Position numbers and translations under genes: made by a program. Under the pieces are notes generated by a model that saw only the letters and a program-made list of their open reading frames with translations, did no database searches and was not told the origin of the DNA. This document shows positions 6,448 to 9,086 of a stretch of 9,086 bases of DNA, one piece after another. Numbering within the stretch: the first letter of the stretch is position 1; every line of letters begins with the position of its first letter. The stretch lies in assembly GCA_902462035.1 (NCBI GenBank), contig CABQAC010000069.1, positions 1 to 9,086 of the forward strand, read 5' to 3'. This DNA comes from an uncultured Eubacteriales bacterium (lineage in GTDB: Bacteria; Bacillota; Clostridia; Oscillospirales; Acutalibacteraceae).

Positions 6448-6476
6448 TTTTCAAAACTTCGCGGTTGGTGTATCAT
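6448..6476 (+). promoter_or_regulatory. Weak candidate promoter of the CrtO-like gene
   Basis: TATCAT (6471-6476) matches five of six -10 positions and lies 17 bases from TTTTCA (6448-6453), which matches the -35 consensus only partly. The terminator just upstream makes a local promoter necessary unless readthrough occurs. Confidence 0.35.
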
Positions 6477-6508
6477 AGAAAAAGTCGAGCAAAAAGGAGG
6501 AACGGGAC

Positions 6509-7033
6509 GTGCACACTTGGGAATGGGACCGTTTTTTGGCCAGCGCGGCCCTTTGCGCAGTATACCATCTCGGCGTTTTTTTGCTGTGCGTTTACCTGCC
6601 GCCGCGCGCCTTCGACCCACGAAAGCGCCGGTACCAGCCCCTGGGCTTTGAGCAAAACGGAAAATGGTATCAGAAGCGGCTGCGAATCAACCAATGGAAG
6701 GACCGGCTGCCCCAGCACGTGGGAAAGGGCGGTTTTTCCAAAGAACGTTTGGCCGCCCCCTCCCCCGCGTATTTAGACGCTTTTATTTTGGAAACCTGCC
6801 GGTCCGAATGGTACCACACGGGCTGCCTGCTGCTGGTCCTGCCGCTCGGCGCCATATCCCTCTTGTATCCTTCCCGCCTGGTTATCGTGCTGGCAGTCCT
6901 GGCGCTCCATCTGCCCTTTTGGCCCATTCAGCGGTATAACCGTTTCCGGCTGGCCGCGCTGAAGGAACGGTTGGAACGTTCTGCCGCCGGGCAGCCGGGT
7001 ATTGACGAAACGGGCCGGCGCCGGTATACTTAA
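6509..7033 (+). CDS. CrtO-like acyltransferase family membrane protein
   Basis: The 174-residue product aligns by eye with staphylococcal CrtO, the glycosyl-4,4'-diaponeurosporenoate acyltransferase that completes staphyloxanthin. Shared features are GFEQNGKWYQKRLRINQWKD (46-65, like the CrtO FEKHGKFWNKW...WKHK region), the ILETCRSEWYH stretch (93-103, like IIETKRAELIH) and QRYNRFRL (141-148, like QRYNRPRL). Hydrophobic segments lie at about 11-30, 104-120 and 122-139. The start is a GTG preceded by AAGGAGG (6494-6500) at eight bases. No other carotenoid gene is present, so the substrate here is probably not staphyloxanthin; acylation of another lipid or glycolipid is a guess. The 3' end contains the promoter of the next gene. 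Confidence 0.78.
   Translation: MHTWEWDRFLASAALCAVYHLGVFLLCVYLPPRAFDPRKRRYQPLGFEQNGKWYQKRLRINQWKDRLPQHVGKGGFSKERLAAPSPAYLDAFILETCRSEWYHTGCLLLVLPLGAISLLYPSRLVIVLAVLALHLPFWPIQRYNRFRLAALKERLERSAAGQPGIDETGRRRYT
7002..7030 (+). promoter_or_regulatory. Promoter inside the 3' end of the CrtO-like gene
   Basis: TTGACG (7002-7007), 17 bases and TATACT (7025-7030) lie in the last codons of the CrtO-like gene. The predicted start near 7037 gives a leader of about 28 bases for the gene starting at 7065. Both hexamers match five of six consensus positions. Confidence 0.6.
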
Positions 7034-7064
7034 AGAAGATTTGAGGCCAAAAAGGGGGGGTACG

Positions 7065-7448
7065 GTGTCCATATCCATTATTTCGTCGCTGTTCTTTTTT
7101 GCCGTGGCGGCCATTTTGCGTACGGAACAGTTGCGGACCATCCCGTTGTCCCGGCCCTTGACTTATTACTTTTTGATGGAGGCCGTATGGACCCTGCTGG
7201 CCGGGCTGCTGGCGCTGATTTGGTCTTACACGGCCATTTGGTCGCTGTACGTTCACTACATCCTGCTGGCGGTGGTGGCGGTCTACCTGTTCTATTGCTG
7301 CTGCGTGCTGTTCCGTTCCCGGAAGGACAGCGGGCCGGACGCCCCGGTGCCGGATCCGAAAATTTCGGATCTGTTTCGGGCGGTTAAGCGCCGCTATCAG
7401 GCCAGAAAAGCAAAAAAGGAACAGGAAAAGGCAGCTGGAAAAGAGTAA
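7065..7448 (+). CDS. Small membrane protein, function unknown
   Basis: The 127-residue product has three likely membrane helices (about 3-19, 34-55 and 60-83). A cysteine triplet (78-80) sits at the end of the third, and a basic tail rich in K, R and E (104-127, RAVKRRYQARKAKKEQEK) is probably cytosolic. I recognise no family. The GTG at 7065 is preferred over the in-frame TTG at 7002, because AAAGGGGGGG (7051-7060) lies just before it and the TTG is the -35 box of the internal promoter. The intergenic distance to the CrtO-like gene is 31 bases. A terminator follows six bases after the stop codon. Confidence 0.72.
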   Translation: MSISIISSLFFFAVAAILRTEQLRTIPLSRPLTYYFLMEAVWTLLAGLLALIWSYTAIWSLYVHYILLAVVAVYLFYCCCVLFRSRKDSGPDAPVPDPKISDLFRAVKRRYQARKAKKEQEKAAGKE

Positions 7449-7453
7449 CCCAT

Positions 7454-7483
7454 ACGGGACGAAGGCTCTTCGTCCCGTTTTTT
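7454..7483 (+). terminator. Intrinsic terminator between two small membrane protein genes
   Basis: ACGGGACGAAG (7454-7464) pairs perfectly with CTTCGTCCCGT (7468-7478), with a three-base loop GCT and a T-run from 7478 to 7483. It lies inside an otherwise co-directional cluster with only 28 bases before the next start codon. I see no promoter in that gap, so it may be leaky and reduce expression of the two downstream genes. Confidence 0.88.
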
Positions 7484-7511
7484 AGCGTTTCGGCGCGGAA
7501 AGGAGACACCG

Positions 7512-7787
7512 ATGTACGAATATTTGCTGGCCGCGGCTTGTGTCTTGGCCGGGCTGGTCGTCTTGATCCGGATGCTGAAGGAAAATAAAGTATTTTTGCC
7601 CGTGGGCATTTTTTTGGTTTTGATGGGCGGATGGTTTTTGGCCAACAAGCTGCTTAACGGCCTGCTCAATACCGGCTGGTATGTGTGGGTGGCCCGCGGC
7701 GCGGTTTTTCTGATGATTCTGTTCCTCATCAAAGTTATGGTGGACGAAAGCAAAAAGAAAAACGATTCCGGAAAAGGCGAAGAATAA
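7512..7787 (+). CDS. Small three-helix membrane protein, function unknown
   Basis: The 91-residue product has three predicted helices (about 4-21, 27-50 and 57-77) and a short charged C-terminal tail (DESKKKNDSGKGEE). AAGGAG (7500-7505) lies six bases before the ATG. No family is recognised. It is 18 bases upstream of the AEC permease gene, so the two are probably translated from one mRNA. The protein could be an accessory to the permease, but that is only inferred from position. Confidence 0.75.
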   Translation: MYEYLLAAACVLAGLVVLIRMLKENKVFLPVGIFLVLMGGWFLANKLLNGLLNTGWYVWVARGAVFLMILFLIKVMVDESKKKNDSGKGEE

Positions 7788-7805
7788 CTAGAGGGATGGG
7801 GTTGA

Positions 7806-8729
7806 ATGTTAGAAAACGCGCTGGTCGTGGCGACACAGGTGCTCTCGCTGTTTTTGCTGATGGGCATCGGGTTTGTGCTGACCAAAAAAAAGGTCTTTAC
7901 CGAGGGCGGCGTTTCTCAAATGTCGTACTTGCTGCTAAACATCGTAACGCCCTGCATCATTGTGGATACCCTGCAAACCGACGTCAATCCGGCGTTGCTT
8001 CAAAACATCGGCATCTGCGCCGCCGCCATGGTCTGCATGTACTTGGTCGGCATTGCAATCACGCCCTTGTTTTTCCGCAAACAGCCGGAGGATACCCGCA
8101 TTCCCCTGCGGTTCGGCATGTATTACAACAATACGGGGTATATGGGGCTTCCCCTGGTTCAGGCGGTTCTGGGCAGCGAAGCGGTCATTTACGCCGCCAT
8201 TTCGGTCGTGGTCTTTAACGTGATGGTTTGGACCCATGGCGCCGCCATGATGGGCGGCAAGAAAGCTATGTCGGTAAAAAAAGCATTGATCAACCCCGGT
8301 ACCGTGGGCCTGGTGGCCGCACTGCCGTTGTTTTTGCTTTCCATCCGCCTGCCGCAATTTTTGGGGTCGGCCGTCCATTCGGTCGGGGCGCTGAACACTC
8401 CCCTGGCGATGGTTGTGATCGGTTCGTGCATGGCTTCTGCCGATCTGAAGCGCACCTTTACACAGCGGGAACTGTATGTGTCCAGCGCGGTAAAGCTGTT
8501 GCTGATTCCCACCGTGGTCCTTTTGGCGCTTTACCCTTTGCACCTGGACCGGCTGGTGTATATATCCTGTGTTGTGCTGGCCAGCGCGCCCACCGCCGGC
8601 GTCACCACCTTGTTCTGCACCCGGTTTCATCGGGACCCGGTCCGCGGGTCGCAGCTCGTCACCCTTTGCACCATTCTTTCCATCGCCACCATGCCGGTGT
8701 TTGCCGCCTTGGCAAACATGCTTGCCTAA
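7806..8729 (+). CDS. AEC (auxin efflux carrier) family permease
   Basis: This 307-residue polytopic protein has the length and the two-repeat layout of about ten helices typical of bacterial AEC permeases. The first repeat carries NIVTPCIIVDTL (45-56) and the marked family segment MYYNNTGYMGLPLVQAVLG (105-123). The second repeat carries NTPLAMVVIGSCMA (197-210), LASAPTAGVTTLF (258-270) and the VTLCTILSIATMP stretch (285-297). Bacterial members move organic anions such as malate across the cytoplasmic membrane, and the name does not imply auxin. The substrate here cannot be read from sequence. The ATG at 7806 has a weak purine-rich site (GAGGGATGGGG, 7791-7801), so translational coupling to the preceding small protein is likely. 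A terminator follows at 8751. Confidence 0.92.
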   Translation: MLENALVVATQVLSLFLLMGIGFVLTKKKVFTEGGVSQMSYLLLNIVTPCIIVDTLQTDVNPALLQNIGICAAAMVCMYLVGIAITPLFFRKQPEDTRIPLRFGMYYNNTGYMGLPLVQAVLGSEAVIYAAISVVVFNVMVWTHGAAMMGGKKAMSVKKALINPGTVGLVAALPLFLLSIRLPQFLGSAVHSVGALNTPLAMVVIGSCMASADLKRTFTQRELYVSSAVKLLLIPTVVLLALYPLHLDRLVYISCVVLASAPTAGVTTLFCTRFHRDPVRGSQLVTLCTILSIATMPVFAALANMLA

Positions 8730-8750
8730 CCGCCAACAAAATATTTTTTT

Positions 8751-8778
8751 AAGCGCCCTTTCCCAAAGGGCGCTTTTT
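8751..8778 (+). terminator. Intrinsic terminator of the AEC permease gene
   Basis: AAGCGCCCTTT (8751-8761) pairs perfectly with AAAGGGCGCTT (8765-8775) around CCC, followed by a T-run to 8778. It lies 21 bases after the stop codon. The T-run before the stem does not give a terminator on the minus strand. Confidence 0.9.
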
Positions 8779-8790
8779 GTACCCCTTTTT

Positions 8791-8867
8791 ACGGTCATTG
8801 GCCGGTTTTTGGCCCCAACCCCAAGGGAGGCGGGACATTCCCCCAGTCGCAAAACGACCCCGACCGT
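8791..8867. repeat. Nested inverted repeats, possible multibranched RNA
   Basis: ACGGTC (8791-8796) pairs with GACCGT (8862-8867) and encloses three short potential hairpins: TTGGCC with GG(CC)CCAA (8798-8818), GGGA/TCCC (8832-8842) and GTCG/CGAC (8846-8858). All stems are short, so this may be chance in GC-rich sequence. Confidence 0.25.
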
Positions 8868-8930
8868 CATAAGATAAGGCATAACCAGCGCTGGGCCGGA
8901 CCAAAAGAACAGCCCGGTTCCCCTTTGCAA

Positions 8931-9086
8931 TCATGCGCCTGTCCCAAGCAGGCCATGTTTATATAGATGGGCGGATATGGAGGAGAAGTCCCCCATATCC
9001 GCATGAAAGGGGAAAACCACGCGGTTATCCGGCGTTTTAATCATAATCCGTACCGCAGAACGGCGGTCCGGCAGCGGAGCGCAACC
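8931..9086 (-). CDS. Possible C-terminal end of a minus-strand gene entering from the right edge
   Basis: The minus-strand frame from 9086 to a TGA at 8933-8931 is open for 51 codons and includes IMIKTPDNRVVFPFHADMG and ISAHLYKHGLLGTGA. The other two minus-strand frames stop early. The translation reads like a plausible protein end, but the stretch is short and shows no strong third-position bias. A stable hairpin (8971-9002) lies within it, which could instead mean a structured RNA. No family is recognised. Confidence 0.35.
   Translation of the reverse strand, partial: GCAPLPDRRSAVRIMIKTPDNRVVFPFHADMGDFSSISAHLYKHGLLGTGA
8971..9002. repeat. Strong stem-loop near the right edge
   Basis: GCGGATATGG (8971-8980) pairs perfectly with CCATATCCGC (8993-9002). 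Past one A-C mismatch, GGA pairs with TCC around a GAAG tetraloop. No T-run follows on the plus strand, so it is not a standard terminator there. Confidence 0.6.

Noticed and set aside
7935..8930. Long minus-strand open frame of 331 codons
   Set aside because: It lies antisense to the AEC permease gene. Its translation is rich in H, G, Q and R without hydrophobic or domain structure, typical of a shadow frame.
1..9086. CRISPR array, tRNA or rRNA genes, transposase or integrase
   Set aside because: No regularly spaced repeats, no cloverleaf or rRNA signature and no recombinase motif were seen on either strand.

Overview
The window looks like a chromosomal stretch from a Gram-positive, spore-former-type Clostridia, probably of the Oscillospiraceae/Ruminococcaceae kind. 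The reasons are strong AGGAGG-type ribosome binding sites with some GTG starts, sigma-A type promoters with 17-bp spacers, many short intrinsic terminators, a YabE-like DUF348-G5-3D cell wall protein, and fairly GC-rich coding DNA. The family-level placement is inference. No rRNA, tRNA, CRISPR array, transposase or phage gene is visible.

Left part (1-2035). A minus-strand gene runs off the left edge. It has its own TTGACA/TACAAT promoter and faces away from a plus-strand gene for a Nudix hydrolase. That hydrolase carries an N-terminal domain like class I inorganic pyrophosphatase that seems to have lost its acidic catalytic signature. The Nudix gene ends at a GC-rich terminator and converges on a minus-strand gene for a TtcA-type tRNA 2-thiocytidine synthetase. 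Both are likely housekeeping or nucleotide/tRNA metabolism genes.

Centre (2036-5147). A strong extended -10 promoter drives the conserved ribosomal protein pair rplM-rpsI, which closes with an 11-bp terminator hairpin. A perfect 17-bp inverted repeat follows. Next comes a gene with a full-consensus TTGACA-N17-TATAAT promoter, encoding a 512-residue protein I cannot assign. Its DNA is visibly richer in A and T than its neighbours, so it may be an acquired gene. About 380 bases with no convincing gene follow.

Right part (5148-9086). Another full-consensus promoter and a hairpin-forming leader precede the YabE-like secreted or membrane-anchored cell wall protein. After its terminator lies a cluster of membrane proteins: a CrtO-like acyltransferase family protein with no carotenoid genes beside it, two small multi-pass proteins of unknown function, and an AEC (auxin efflux carrier) family permease. 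One promoter for this cluster is buried in the 3' end of the CrtO-like gene, and a terminator sits between the two small membrane protein genes. The last 300 bases after the AEC terminator hold several inverted repeats and a minus-strand open frame that enters from beyond the right edge.

There is no clear multi-gene defence or mobile system. The items most worth following are the AT-rich orphan gene, the degenerate pyrophosphatase-Nudix fusion, the structured leader of the cell wall gene, and the unexplained right-hand end.
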